Source: Alphaproteobacteria bacterium
Lineage (GTDB): Bacteria; Pseudomonadota; Alphaproteobacteria; SHVP01
Reading direction: 5' to 3'
Length of the DNA: 11,755 bases
Assembly (NCBI GenBank): GCA_009694165.1
Contig: SHVP01000075.1
Location: 1 to 11,755 of the forward strand
This document shows, piece by piece, positions 1-6,773 of the stretch. A program made the position numbers and the translations under genes. The notes under the pieces were generated by a model. That model was not told the origin of the DNA, searched no databases, and worked only from the letters and a program-made list of their open reading frames with translations. Positions within the stretch are counted from its first letter, which is position 1. The number at the start of each line of letters is the position of its first letter.

Positions 1-555
1 GACATTGCCGCGCCCGGCGCTATCCAGATGCGGTCCTGACTGACCTTTCGTGTAGTAGTAGGCGCCACGATCGAAGACGGCCCCGGCATAGACGTCGTCG
101 TCGGACGCGTTGCTGGTGTAGTTTCCCGGCATCGCATGGATGTCGACGGCCGTGACATAGCGCGGCGCGACGAAAGCCGGGTCCAACGTCAGGCTGCCAA
201 GCGGCTTTCGTGCAAGGGCGCTACCCCGCTCGTTGAGGTCGGCCAGCTGGCGCTCGACGCATTCTCCGACATTGTACCAAAGCACTTCCTGCAGGGTGCG
301 GGCGATCGACGACCACATCTGCGTCGTCGGTTCGCGCAGCATCAATTTGCGAACCTCGTGATGGTCCTTGGGCTCGCGCCGATGCTCGCGAATGAATTTC
401 GGCTTGGCGACCTTCTCGTAGACGAGTTCGTCCGTCGGATAGACGTTTTCCGTCATGTAGAGTTTCAGCGTCACCGTGAAGTTCTGGCGCGACAATTCGT
501 CATGTTGGGCCTGCGCCATCATGGCGTGGGCGAAGGGCTGCGGAACGGCGTGCAT
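1..555 (-). CDS. SAM-dependent methyltransferase paralog, N-terminal part (cut by window edge)
   Basis: The reading frame is open from an ATG at 555 to the left edge, giving 185 codons and no stop, so the C-terminal half lies outside the window. GGGAG sits 5 bases before the ATG, and an in-frame TAA occurs a short way upstream, which supports this start. The product aligns along its whole visible length with the N-terminal domain of the gene at 799-1980. Shared features are an early PFxHAMM, REPKDxHEVRK, QMWSxIARTLQE, VERQL, GSLTLDP, the PRY...DIH block and DDVYAGAxxDRG. The methyltransferase fold itself is not visible, so the function is taken from the paralogs. One difference is GNYTSN where the other two copies read GGYHT(E/D). 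It lies 243 bases downstream of its neighbour, in tandem, and most likely arose by duplication. Confidence 0.82.
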   Translation of the reverse strand, partial: MHAVPQPFAHAMMAQAQHDELSRQNFTVTLKLYMTENVYPTDELVYEKVAKPKFIREHRREPKDHHEVRKLMLREPTTQMWSSIARTLQEVLWYNVGECVERQLADLNERGSALARKPLGSLTLDPAFVAPRYVTAVDIHAMPGNYTSNASDDDVYAGAVFDRGAYYYTKGQSGPHLDSAGRGNV

Positions 556-740
556 GAAATCTCCCAGGCGGTCGATGGGACGGCCAAAACGAGGGGCGAC
601 GCCAAGTTACGCGCCGTTGAACCGACCCGTTCAAGTCAAGATTTTCTGGTGCAATACACTTGTTCTTCTAGTCCTCGCGGGGCCCATCCACGCGGCCAGG
701 TGCCGGCGATGCGCCGGGCCAGTGACGCGGCCGGCAAGGA

Positions 741-772
741 AAGGGGGACAGGTACGCCGCACCTGCCCCCTT
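741..772 (-). terminator. Imperfect GC-rich hairpin after the methyltransferase gene
   Basis: AAGGGGGACAGGT (741-753) and ACCTGCCCCCTT (761-772) are reverse complements apart from one bulged A, around a 7-base loop. On the minus strand the stem begins 26 bases after the TAG of the methyltransferase gene and is followed by TTTCCTT. That fits a weak intrinsic terminator. The GGGGGACA core also resembles dispersed palindromic elements that are common in proteobacterial genomes, and AGGGGGACA recurs at 11740. It may therefore be a repeat that acts as a terminator. Confidence 0.45.
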
Positions 773-798
773 GGCCTCCAGGCGGTTCGGAGCGTTCG

Positions 799-1980
799 CT
801 ACTTGCGGGCGCCGAAGATTTGCGCGCCGGTAATGCGGCTGGTCTCGCCGGCGGGCACAAAGTCGGGGCGGCCATCGACGGTGCGCCGCGTCCACACCGA
901 TTGGACGGTCGCGCGGTCGTACCCTGCCTCCGCCAGCCAGTCGGCCGGCGAACGGTCGTGCAACGTCCCCCAGAAGGGCTCGTTGTTGTAGTGGGTGTCC
1001 CAGTCATGCATGAACGAATCGTGGGCCGTCAGACCTTGCGAGAACTGCGGGTCCGAATGCATCGTCACGCCGCCGGCCCGGAGCAGCCGGTAGGTTTCCC
1101 GGAAAATGTTGTGCGCGGCCTTGAACGATGTTTCATGGAACAGGCCGTGCGACACGACCAGATCGAAATAGCCGTCGGGAAAATTCGTCGCCTCGGCGTT
1201 CTGCTGGGAAAAATGAATCGGCAACCCGAGGGCTTCCGCCCGCGCGTGGCCATAGCGCAGCTGCGGTGCCGCCAGGTCGATCGCATAGATCTCCGCATCC
1301 GGGAATTGCTCGACGTAGGCAGTGGTGGCGCCTCCGACCGTGCACCCCATGTCAAGAATCCGCTTGGGCTTGAGATCGGGGAATTTTCGTCGCACCAGGG
1401 CAATGACATTGACGCCGGAGCGACTGATCGGTGACCCCGACCAGACTTGCGGAACCTGATGGGCCATGGAGCCCATCAACGGCAGCGCATAGAAGTAGCC
1501 ACCGCGGTCATAGAGCGCACCGGCATAAACGTCGCCGGCGCACAACTCAGTGTGATAACCGCCCGGCATGCAGTGAATATCGATGTCGGCGTTGTAGCGA
1601 GGAACCTCGACCTTCGGGTCGAGCGTCAGGCTGCCGCGCGTCTTCCGCCCGACCTTGGCCTGCTCCATCAGCGCCGGCAGTTGCCGCTCGACGCATTGGC
1701 CGACGTTGTCCCACAGCTGCTCCTGCAGGGTCCGCGCGATGGCCGACCACATCTGGTAATAGGGCTCGCTGCTCATCGCCTTGCGAACCTCGTGGCGGTC
1801 CTTCGGCTCGCGTCCGTTTTGCTTGGTGAAGGCGGGCTTGATCTTCTTTTCATACACGAGGCCGTTGGCCGGGTAGACCTGGTCCTCCATGTGAATCTTG
1901 AAGCTGGCCACGATCTGCTCGCGGGCCCGCTCATCGTGGTTGGCCATCGGCATCATCGCGTGATGGAAGGGTTCTTTCAT
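799..1980 (-). CDS. Two-domain class I SAM-dependent methyltransferase (copy 2)
   Basis: The product has 393 residues. Residues about 205-310 form a class I (Methyltransf_11-like) Rossmann domain. Motif I is ILDMGCTVGG (208-217), the acidic residue after strand 2 is D235 in YAIDLA, and FPDGYFDLVVS (267-277) is the motif IV region. This fold transfers a methyl group from S-adenosylmethionine; the acceptor is unknown. Residues 1-190 are a separate domain that I do not recognise. It is conserved in all three copies in the window, with DPKVEVPRYNADIDIH, CMPGGYHTE and DVYAGALYDRG as its strongest block (about 121-160). AGGAG lies 8 bases before the ATG. No signal peptide or membrane segment is seen, so it is probably cytoplasmic. 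The gene ends in TAG and is followed by the hairpin at 741-772. O-, N- or C-methylation cannot be told apart. Confidence 0.88.
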   Translation of the reverse strand: MKEPFHHAMMPMANHDERAREQIVASFKIHMEDQVYPANGLVYEKKIKPAFTKQNGREPKDRHEVRKAMSSEPYYQMWSAIARTLQEQLWDNVGQCVERQLPALMEQAKVGRKTRGSLTLDPKVEVPRYNADIDIHCMPGGYHTELCAGDVYAGALYDRGGYFYALPLMGSMAHQVPQVWSGSPISRSGVNVIALVRRKFPDLKPKRILDMGCTVGGATTAYVEQFPDAEIYAIDLAAPQLRYGHARAEALGLPIHFSQQNAEATNFPDGYFDLVVSHGLFHETSFKAAHNIFRETYRLLRAGGVTMHSDPQFSQGLTAHDSFMHDWDTHYNNEPFWGTLHDRSPADWLAEAGYDRATVQSVWTRRTVDGRPDFVPAGETSRITGAQIFGARK

Positions 1981-2293
1981 GGTCCTGGCTCCTAGGCTGC
2001 GCCGTATCTGGATTCAACGTGGGGCATCAAAAACGGTCTTACGCTCGCCGGGTGGCGGAACGCGCCTGGGCCCTGGCAATCCCGGCGCGGTTCTCTGCGC
2101 CCGGCCGTGGCTCGAACTGCGTCCCGATCGCCGCATGGGCGGTGGCCATATCCCCCGGTTCGACCGCGTCCGCGCGTGAACATCAGCTTTATCCCGGGCA
2201 TCCACGGGGGCTCGCCTGTTACCCACGGTCGGAACCTACGCGCGCCCCGGAAGCGTGTAAAGCCGGGATCGGAACGAGCACGAGCGCCGGCCG

Positions 2294-2322
2294 GGAAACA
2301 CCAGCGGGTGGGCGGTGTTTCC
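2294..2322. repeat. Perfect 9-bp inverted repeat
   Basis: GGAAACACC (2294-2302) and GGTGTTTCC (2314-2322) are exact reverse complements separated by 11 bases. Nothing T-rich follows on either strand, so it is not a classical terminator. It could be a regulator operator or the first stem of a structured RNA. Confidence 0.5.
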
Positions 2323-2334
2323 ACTGCTTGCTCA

Positions 2335-2357
2335 TTGGCCAAGGGTGTCTTGGCCAA
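2335..2357. repeat. Paired TTGGCCAA palindromes
   Basis: TTGGCCAA occurs at 2335-2342 and again at 2350-2357. Each copy is itself a perfect palindrome, and the two can pair as an 8-bp stem with a 7-base loop. It begins 12 bases after the 9-bp inverted repeat. Function is unknown; an operator or an RNA stem would both fit. Confidence 0.5.
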
Positions 2358-2384
2358 AGCCCTGCCCGCCGCGGCACGCCGCGA

Positions 2385-2408
2385 CGGCGGCCCTGCGCCG
2401 CCGCTTTT
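2385..2408 (+). terminator. Terminator-like hairpin on the + strand
   Basis: CGGCGGC (2385-2391) and GCCGCCG (2397-2403) form a 7-bp GC stem with a 5-base loop, followed by CTTTT. It has the layout of an intrinsic terminator, but the T-run is only four bases. No + strand gene lies upstream in the window. It would have to end an unannotated transcript or act as an attenuator before the gene at 2588. Confidence 0.35.
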
Positions 2409-2587
2409 CCTGCGTCATCGGTCGGCGTGTTGGCGTGCGTATTCTTAGGTGGAGGCAAAGGCGTGGACGCCAACATTTTCTTCCCCCACGCGACAAAGCG
2501 TCGAATAGTGTTACGCCCGATGCGCGTCGGCAGCACCACTGCGCCCGACTCCGCGTGCGAACTGCCATTCGATCCCAGAGGACCACC

Positions 2588-3025
2588 ATGCCCCTCGATG
2601 ACCGCAAAGAAATTGTCCGCATGATCAAGGCGAACTTTGATGCGTTCGCCGCTCATTCCATCGAAACGATGAGGACGATGGACCATCCCGACAGCACCAT
2701 CTGGGACATGTTCGAGCCCGAACTTTTCATCGGCGAGGAGGGCCGTGCCCGTTTTCGCAGGAACGACGTCGGGCAGTCGAAGAGGCGCGGCAAACTGACC
2801 ATCAATGTCGAAGATCCGGTTGTCGTCGACATCTGGGAGAACACCGCGCTCGCCCGCTACTACTTGAATTTTCGCTACCAGCCTCCCAACGCGATGGCGA
2901 ACCGAGTGCGGATTACCGACGTGTTCCAACGCGTCGACGGCAAATGGCTGCGACGCCATCATCACGAAGGCACGATCCCGACCGGCGTTCCGCCGACTAC
3001 GGAACCGCCGCCGCCCGGCCGATAA
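2588..3025 (+). CDS. SnoaL/NTF2-like small protein
   Basis: The product has 145 residues, a typical size for a single NTF2-like cone domain. The N-terminal helix is DRKEIVRMIKANFDAFAAHS. The end of the domain reads RITDVFQRVDGKWLRRHHHEG (about 108-128), matching the closing strand pattern of SnoaL-like/DUF4440 proteins, where a Trp after a Gly turn is followed by a His-rich strand. Family members are small enzymes such as isomerases, or ligand-binding proteins; no specific activity can be assigned. The ATG was chosen because AGAGGA stands 5 bases upstream and the domain starts there. The frame is open further upstream but does not look coding. The last 15 residues are Pro-rich. The gene converges on the LysR gene, with 29 bases between stops. 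Confidence 0.8.
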   Translation: MPLDDRKEIVRMIKANFDAFAAHSIETMRTMDHPDSTIWDMFEPELFIGEEGRARFRRNDVGQSKRRGKLTINVEDPVVVDIWENTALARYYLNFRYQPPNAMANRVRITDVFQRVDGKWLRRHHHEGTIPTGVPPTTEPPPPGR

Positions 3026-3054
3026 CCACGGGTGCGCGGCCTCGCGGCGTCTCG

Positions 3055-3969
3055 TCAGGCCGATCGGCGCGCTTCCGCCAGCAGCCAGTCGTGGACGGCA
3101 CGAATATCGGCTTCCCGGTCCACCCGCGAGTCGGAGAGCAGAAAATATCGGAAGTGCGAAGGATAGTCGGCGGCGAGTGGCCGGATTAGCCGCCCGGCGT
3201 CGATGTCGGCGGCGACCAGCACGCTCCGCCCCAACAGCACGCCACAGCCGTCGATGGCCGCCTGAATGGCCATGTTGGACAAGTTGAACCGCGGTCCCCG
3301 ATCGGTGTTGATGCCGCTGACGCCGACGTTGGCCAACCAGTCCTTCCAATCCGGATAACCGGCGACCGGGAGCATGCTTTCGTCGTGCAGCAACGTATGG
3401 AAGGCGAGGTCCTCAGGCGTCTGGATCGGTTTCTTGCCGCGCGTGAGCTGCGGGCTGCAAACGGGAAAGATCACTTCTTGCAGGAGGGGCTCGGCGTTGA
3501 GATCGGGAAACGGCTTGGGCTGATAACGAATGGCGAGCTCGCAGTCCTGCCAGAAGAACGCCTGGGTTGGCGCCGTCGTCCAAATGCGAACATCCAGGTC
3601 CGGATGCTGGGCAAGAAGAAGGGGCAAGCGCGGAACCAGCCATTGAATGGCAAAGGCCGGTGAGACGCGGATCGTGACGACCCCCCGGCGCCCGCCTTCG
3701 CGCAGTCGCTGGACGGCGGCAGACAAACGCTCAAACGTCTGCGTGAGCTCGGGCAGCACGGCCTCACCCACTTTCGTCAGGACGAGTCCGCGGCTCAAGC
3801 GCCGGAATAGCTTGATGCCGAGATAGGCCTCCAACACCTGGACCTGCTGGCTGATGGCGGCCGCGGTGACATTGAGTTCAACGGCGGCCTTGGCGAAGCT
3901 GGAGCGCCGCGCCGCGGCCTCGAACGCACGCAGCGCGTTGAGCGGCGGCAGGTCGCCAATCGCCGCCAT
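3055..3969 (-). CDS. LysR-type transcriptional regulator, GcvA-like
   Basis: From the ATG at 3969 the product has 304 residues, normal for the family. It opens with LPPLNALRAFEAAARRSSF (7-25), a hallmark of GcvA-type LysR proteins. The winged helix-turn-helix follows (about 25-65, with LNVTAAAISQQVQVLE), then a periplasmic-binding-protein-like effector domain (about 97-300). The ligand is unknown. The frame stays open upstream to a TTG at 4092, with a GTG at 4071 that has GGAG upstream. These would add 41 or 34 residues that have no counterpart in the family, so I prefer 3969, although its ribosome binding site is weak. The gene lies at the end of, and in the same direction as, the hydrolase-GST-oxygenase-methyltransferase operon and may regulate it. 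No T-N11-A operator was confirmed. Confidence 0.9.
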   Translation of the reverse strand: MAAIGDLPPLNALRAFEAAARRSSFAKAAVELNVTAAAISQQVQVLEAYLGIKLFRRLSRGLVLTKVGEAVLPELTQTFERLSAAVQRLREGGRRGVVTIRVSPAFAIQWLVPRLPLLLAQHPDLDVRIWTTAPTQAFFWQDCELAIRYQPKPFPDLNAEPLLQEVIFPVCSPQLTRGKKPIQTPEDLAFHTLLHDESMLPVAGYPDWKDWLANVGVSGINTDRGPRFNLSNMAIQAAIDGCGVLLGRSVLVAADIDAGRLIRPLAADYPSHFRYFLLSDSRVDREADIRAVHDWLLAEARRSA

Positions 3970-4287
3970 CCGCGCGTCGTGCACGGTCTTATAGGAAGGA
4001 ATTTCCTTTGACGGGCCGCTCTCAAAATCCCGCAAGTACTGGAACCGCTTGGGCTTCTTGGTTTTGGCCACGACGCGTGTTTTCTCCGGCAAGAAGGCGA
4101 AAGTTTAGCACCACTGCGAGCTATCTTGGCCGGCAGATTGGGCTAGCCTCCATACCTTCGCGGCCGCCGCTCGATGTCGCCGCCGGCAGGGATGGCGCCC
4201 CCAAGAGGCGCCCCTGGCCGGCGTTTCCAGCATTCTTATGCCTACGAGGCGGTGTTCGACACGCAAGGCCACGGCGCGCCTCGCCGC
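3970..4287. other. Intergenic stretch between hydrolase and LysR genes
   Basis: These 318 bases follow the stop of the hydrolase gene and precede the preferred start of the LysR gene. About 120 bases would be coding if LysR starts at 4092. Around 4187-4216 there is a GC-rich dyad made of two GGCGCC palindromes, flanked by CAGG and CCTG. It lacks a T-run on either strand. I see no convincing promoter or small gene. Confidence 0.4.
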
Positions 4288-5097
4288 TCAGGGTTGCGCT
4301 AAGAACTCGCGAACCATGCGGGCCACCTCGGCGGTCTTCACCTCGAGCAACCATAGACCGGCCGGCGACATGTCGACGACCCGGCCTCGCTTCAACAACG
4401 GCCCGGCGCGCTTGGTCGCTTCGTAGATGTCGTCGCGCACGTTGAAGATGAGGACGGGCTGATCCACCAGCCGCACGCGCGCGCTCATGTCGTGGGCGAA
4501 CACCGCCTGCAGCGCCCAAGTGGCCCGGCTGCGGTCGCGGATGCTGTCCGATACGTAGCGCTCGATCATGGCATCGCTCACCCCTTCCCAGCGAAACTGC
4601 GACCAGTTCTTCCAGGTGGTGACGAGGTGTTCGCCGTTCGATCCTTCGGTCGCCTTGAACGAGGCTTCGTTCCAGGAACGCTGGCGTTCGCGTTCCTCGT
4701 CGCTGTAGCAGGAGCAGCCCACGAGCACGAGGTGCCGCACCTGCTTCGGCCGCTGCAGCGCCAGCTCGACCGCCATGCGTGCACCCGTGTGTGTGCCCAC
4801 AATGTCGATCTCGCCGAGGCCGAGTGCGTCGACCACTTCGCCGTGGCCGGCCGCGTATTCCGCAATACTGGCGATGGGCGCGGGCGGCGGGTCCGACTCG
4901 CCGTAGCCGGGCGTGTCGATCGCAAACACGCGGCGATCGCCTGCCATCTCGCGCATGAAGGTTTCGTAGCTTCGGCTCGAGAGCGGGCTTTGATGCAGAC
5001 ACACGATCGGTCGTGCCGAGGGGTGCTCGGGCTCGGTCACGCGCAGGTGTACCTGGCCCCAGCGTCCGTCGACGTAGCGCTTGCGTAGCCGCCCCAC
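4288..5097 (-). CDS. Alpha/beta-hydrolase fold protein with altered catalytic triad
   Basis: The product has 269 residues from a GTG at 5097. GGGAGG sits 5 bases before the GTG, and KRYVDGRWGQVHLR is a natural hydrolase N-terminus, so the 40 residues open upstream are not used. The fold is clear: IVCLHQSP (31-38, oxyanion region), IDTPGYGESD (60-69), and the nucleophile elbow at DIVGTHTGARMA (98-109). The elbow reads G-T-H-T-G, so His103 stands where Ser, Asp or Cys is usual. D222 or D223 is the acid candidate. Near the C-terminus the usual Gly-His reads Gly-Leu (G247-L248, in PAGLWLLE). I recall other alpha/beta-hydrolases with GxHTG elbows, so this may be an established subfamily. It may not be a hydrolase. 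It is the last gene of the putative operon, 121 bases after the GST gene. Confidence 0.87.
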   Translation of the reverse strand: MGRLRKRYVDGRWGQVHLRVTEPEHPSARPIVCLHQSPLSSRSYETFMREMAGDRRVFAIDTPGYGESDPPPAPIASIAEYAAGHGEVVDALGLGEIDIVGTHTGARMAVELALQRPKQVRHLVLVGCSCYSDEERERQRSWNEASFKATEGSNGEHLVTTWKNWSQFRWEGVSDAMIERYVSDSIRDRSRATWALQAVFAHDMSARVRLVDQPVLIFNVRDDIYEATKRAGPLLKRGRVVDMSPAGLWLLEVKTAEVARMVREFLAQP

Positions 5098-5102
5098 GGC
5101 GT

Positions 5103-5108
5103 CCTCCC
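5103..5108 (-). promoter_or_regulatory. Ribosome binding site that fixes the hydrolase start
   Basis: GGGAGG on the minus strand, 5 bases before the GTG at 5097. It is the strongest Shine-Dalgarno match near this gene and decides for the GTG over the in-frame start at 5217. Confidence 0.6.
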
Positions 5109-5151
5109 TATCGTTGAGATGAGAGGGCAGCGAGATCTGCCCCGTTGGCGT

Positions 5152-5185
5152 TTCGACTCTAACTAAGCGACAGAAAAGAGTCGAA
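5152..5185. repeat. Perfect 9-bp inverted repeat between GST and hydrolase genes
   Basis: TTCGACTCT (5152-5160) and AGAGTCGAA (5177-5185) are exact reverse complements with 16 bases between them. The repeat lies in the 121-base gap inside the putative operon and is AT-richer than its surroundings. It could be an operator, a processing or stabilising hairpin, or a weak attenuator. No T-run follows on the minus strand. Confidence 0.5.
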
Positions 5186-5218
5186 GGGGAGGCGCCGACG
5201 CCCCGGCGTGCTTCCAAC

Positions 5219-5818
5219 CTACTTGCGAAACGATGGTCGCTTGATCGTTGCCTCGTACCAGGCGGCGAGGACGGGCCGGTTCGGACGCCAGGGAATCTGA
5301 TTGCCGCGACCGGCCGCTTTCAGGTAGTCGAACCACATCAGCGCACCAGCCACCGAGATATGGCCGATATGGAAGCCGGTAAACGACCGGGCTTCCTCGT
5401 TCAACCGATCAAGGCTGCGGTCGACGGCGCGCTGGTAGCGTGCGATCCAGTCGGCCGACTTCTGGCCTTCCGGCCGGCGCAGCTCGACCACGCGCAGGTC
5501 GGCCGCATCGAACATGCCTTCGCCCAGTCCGAAGATGCGAAGTGCTTCCCAGCGCGCTAGCAGGTCGCCGGGGTAGAGCTTGGTGCCGCGGTTGAACGAA
5601 TCGAGATACTCGTAGATGACCGGGCCGCCGAACATCGGTACGCCGTCGTCGCGCACCAGGGTCGGCACCTTGCTGAGCGGGTTCGCCGCGACCAGGGCTT
5701 CCGGTGAGTCAAATGGGTTGGTCGGGATGATTTCGAGGCGGTCGTAGAGCCCCGCCTCGCGCGCCACGATCTCGACGCGCTGGGAATAACCGGAAAGCGG
5801 CGTAAAGAAGAGTTTCAC
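5219..5818 (-). CDS. Glutathione S-transferase-like protein
   Basis: The product has 199 residues from a GTG at 5818. The start was chosen because KLFFTPLSGYSQRVEI is the typical first strand and helix of the thioredoxin-like GST domain. The upstream residues are Arg/Pro-rich and overlap the previous gene. Residues 1-78 form the N-terminal domain, with S9/S12 in the active-site loop and the cis-proline in KVPTL (P52). Residues about 85-199 form the helical C-terminal domain. GSTs conjugate glutathione to electrophiles or isomerise and dehalogenate substrates. Here the usual Glu/Asp-Ser that grips the glutamyl part of glutathione reads GGPVIYEYLD (64-73), so binding may be altered. The gene follows the oxygenase gene by 41 bases and ends in TAG. 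The ribosome binding site (AAGAGA) is weak. Confidence 0.87.
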   Translation of the reverse strand: MKLFFTPLSGYSQRVEIVAREAGLYDRLEIIPTNPFDSPEALVAANPLSKVPTLVRDDGVPMFGGPVIYEYLDSFNRGTKLYPGDLLARWEALRIFGLGEGMFDAADLRVVELRRPEGQKSADWIARYQRAVDRSLDRLNEEARSFTGFHIGHISVAGALMWFDYLKAAGRGNQIPWRPNRPVLAAWYEATIKRPSFRK

Positions 5819-5859
5819 GTCTTGTCTCTTGCGACGTCGGAGCCCATTCGGTGTTTCAA

Positions 5860-6720
5860 TTAACGCAGGCCGCCGGCCTCTTCGCCGGGCGCCATCCAGC
5901 GGATCGGGAACAGCGGGTGATTCGGCCGTTCGCCGCCCGGCATCGCGGCGAAGGGTACTTCCGGATGCCCTACCTCGCATTCCGGGCGCGGGTCCCAGAC
6001 GACATCATCGCCGTACCACCACGTCGCGTAGGCGACGCGGCGCTGCCGGGTGCGGTTGCCGCAGCTGAAATGCGCCGTGCGCGGATGCAAGACCAGGACA
6101 TCTCCGGGTTCCATGGTCCAGCCGAGAAAGGTGAGCGATGGGTCGTCGCGCCGCTCTTCGAAGTCCGGGCACCACGGCCGCCCCGGCGGCGGCGACAGGC
6201 GCGATCCATTTGGCGACCGCGGCCAATAAAGGACCCCCCAGCGGTGGCTGCCGGCGATGCATTCGACGCCGCTGTCGGGTGAGGTGGGCGTCAGCGGCGT
6301 CCACACGTTGACCAGTTGATTGCCCCGGACGGCGGTGGCCCCGGCATCGTGGTGCCACGGGGTGCTGCCCCTGGTCCCGGCGTCTTTGGCGAAGATCGTG
6401 TCCCAATAGAAACCGATGCGGCGCGCCCCGAGCAGCGCGCCCAGCAGCTCGGGCACCGACGATTCCCAGAGGAAGCGACGGAACGCGGCGACGCGGGAGC
6501 TCGGCCGACTGATGACGTGGGCCCCGGCGGCACCCTGCCGCCGTTCCTCCTCGGCAGTCAGTAAGCCCACGGCATGCGGGTTGGCGACCACTTCGTCCCA
6601 GGAACGCAAGAGCCGGTCCAGTGCCTCGGCCGAATAAACTCCGCGTAGGCACACGACGCCGTCGCGCGCGTAGGTGGCCCGGTGCTCATCGCTGATTGTC
6701 TGGGTTGGCTGCTGCGTCAT
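5860..6720 (-). CDS. Phytanoyl-CoA dioxygenase (PhyH) family Fe(II)/2-oxoglutarate oxygenase
   Basis: The product has 286 residues, normal for bacterial PhyH proteins. They hydroxylate a small molecule using Fe(II), O2 and 2-oxoglutarate. It opens with ARDGVVCLRGVYS, the classic PhyH start. The iron triad is visible: HxD as H123-H124-D125 in PWHHDAG, and the distal His as H217 in HPRTAHFSCGNRT. R227/R228 are placed to bind 2-oxoglutarate. Between them are SGVECIAGSHRWG (150-162) and EPGDVLVLHP (204-213), both family hallmarks. The start at 6720 was chosen from family length. An ATG at 6753 would add 11 residues, and neither has a strong ribosome binding site. It sits 53 bases after the methyltransferase gene and 41 before the GST gene. 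The substrate is unknown. Confidence 0.92.
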   Translation of the reverse strand: MTQQPTQTISDEHRATYARDGVVCLRGVYSAEALDRLLRSWDEVVANPHAVGLLTAEEERRQGAAGAHVISRPSSRVAAFRRFLWESSVPELLGALLGARRIGFYWDTIFAKDAGTRGSTPWHHDAGATAVRGNQLVNVWTPLTPTSPDSGVECIAGSHRWGVLYWPRSPNGSRLSPPPGRPWCPDFEERRDDPSLTFLGWTMEPGDVLVLHPRTAHFSCGNRTRQRRVAYATWWYGDDVVWDPRPECEVGHPEVPFAAMPGGERPNHPLFPIRWMAPGEEAGGLR

Positions 6721-6773
6721 GGTTTCGCCATTTGCTGCGGCCGACTGGGGCATCGTCGCCGGCCAAAGGTCGC

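Larger units (their letters stand above)
1981..2587. other. 607-base intergenic stretch between divergent genes
   Basis: No open frame here resembles a protein or has a convincing start. The stretch must carry the promoters of the minus-strand methyltransferase gene and the + strand SnoaL-like gene. I found no clear -35/-10 pair. Three dyads are packed into 2294-2408: two perfect inverted repeats, and a terminator-like hairpin on the + strand (listed separately). This raises the possibility of a small RNA or a structured leader. Confidence 0.5.

Noticed and set aside
136..1434. A 432-residue + strand open frame
   Set aside because: It lies antisense across both left methyltransferase genes and resembles no protein. 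Long antisense frames are expected in GC-rich coding DNA.
2219..3349. A 376-residue minus-strand open frame
   Set aside because: It crosses the SnoaL-like gene and the end of the LysR gene, both well supported, and is Arg/Pro-rich with no recognisable domain.
4187..4216. GC-rich dyad with two GGCGCC palindromes as a terminator of the operon
   Set aside because: It is interrupted by a bulge, lies about 70 bases after the hydrolase stop and has no T-run. It is noted only within the intergenic entry.
4121..5002. A 293-residue minus-strand open frame
   Set aside because: It is another frame of the hydrolase gene, which has clear family motifs. This one is Arg-rich with none.
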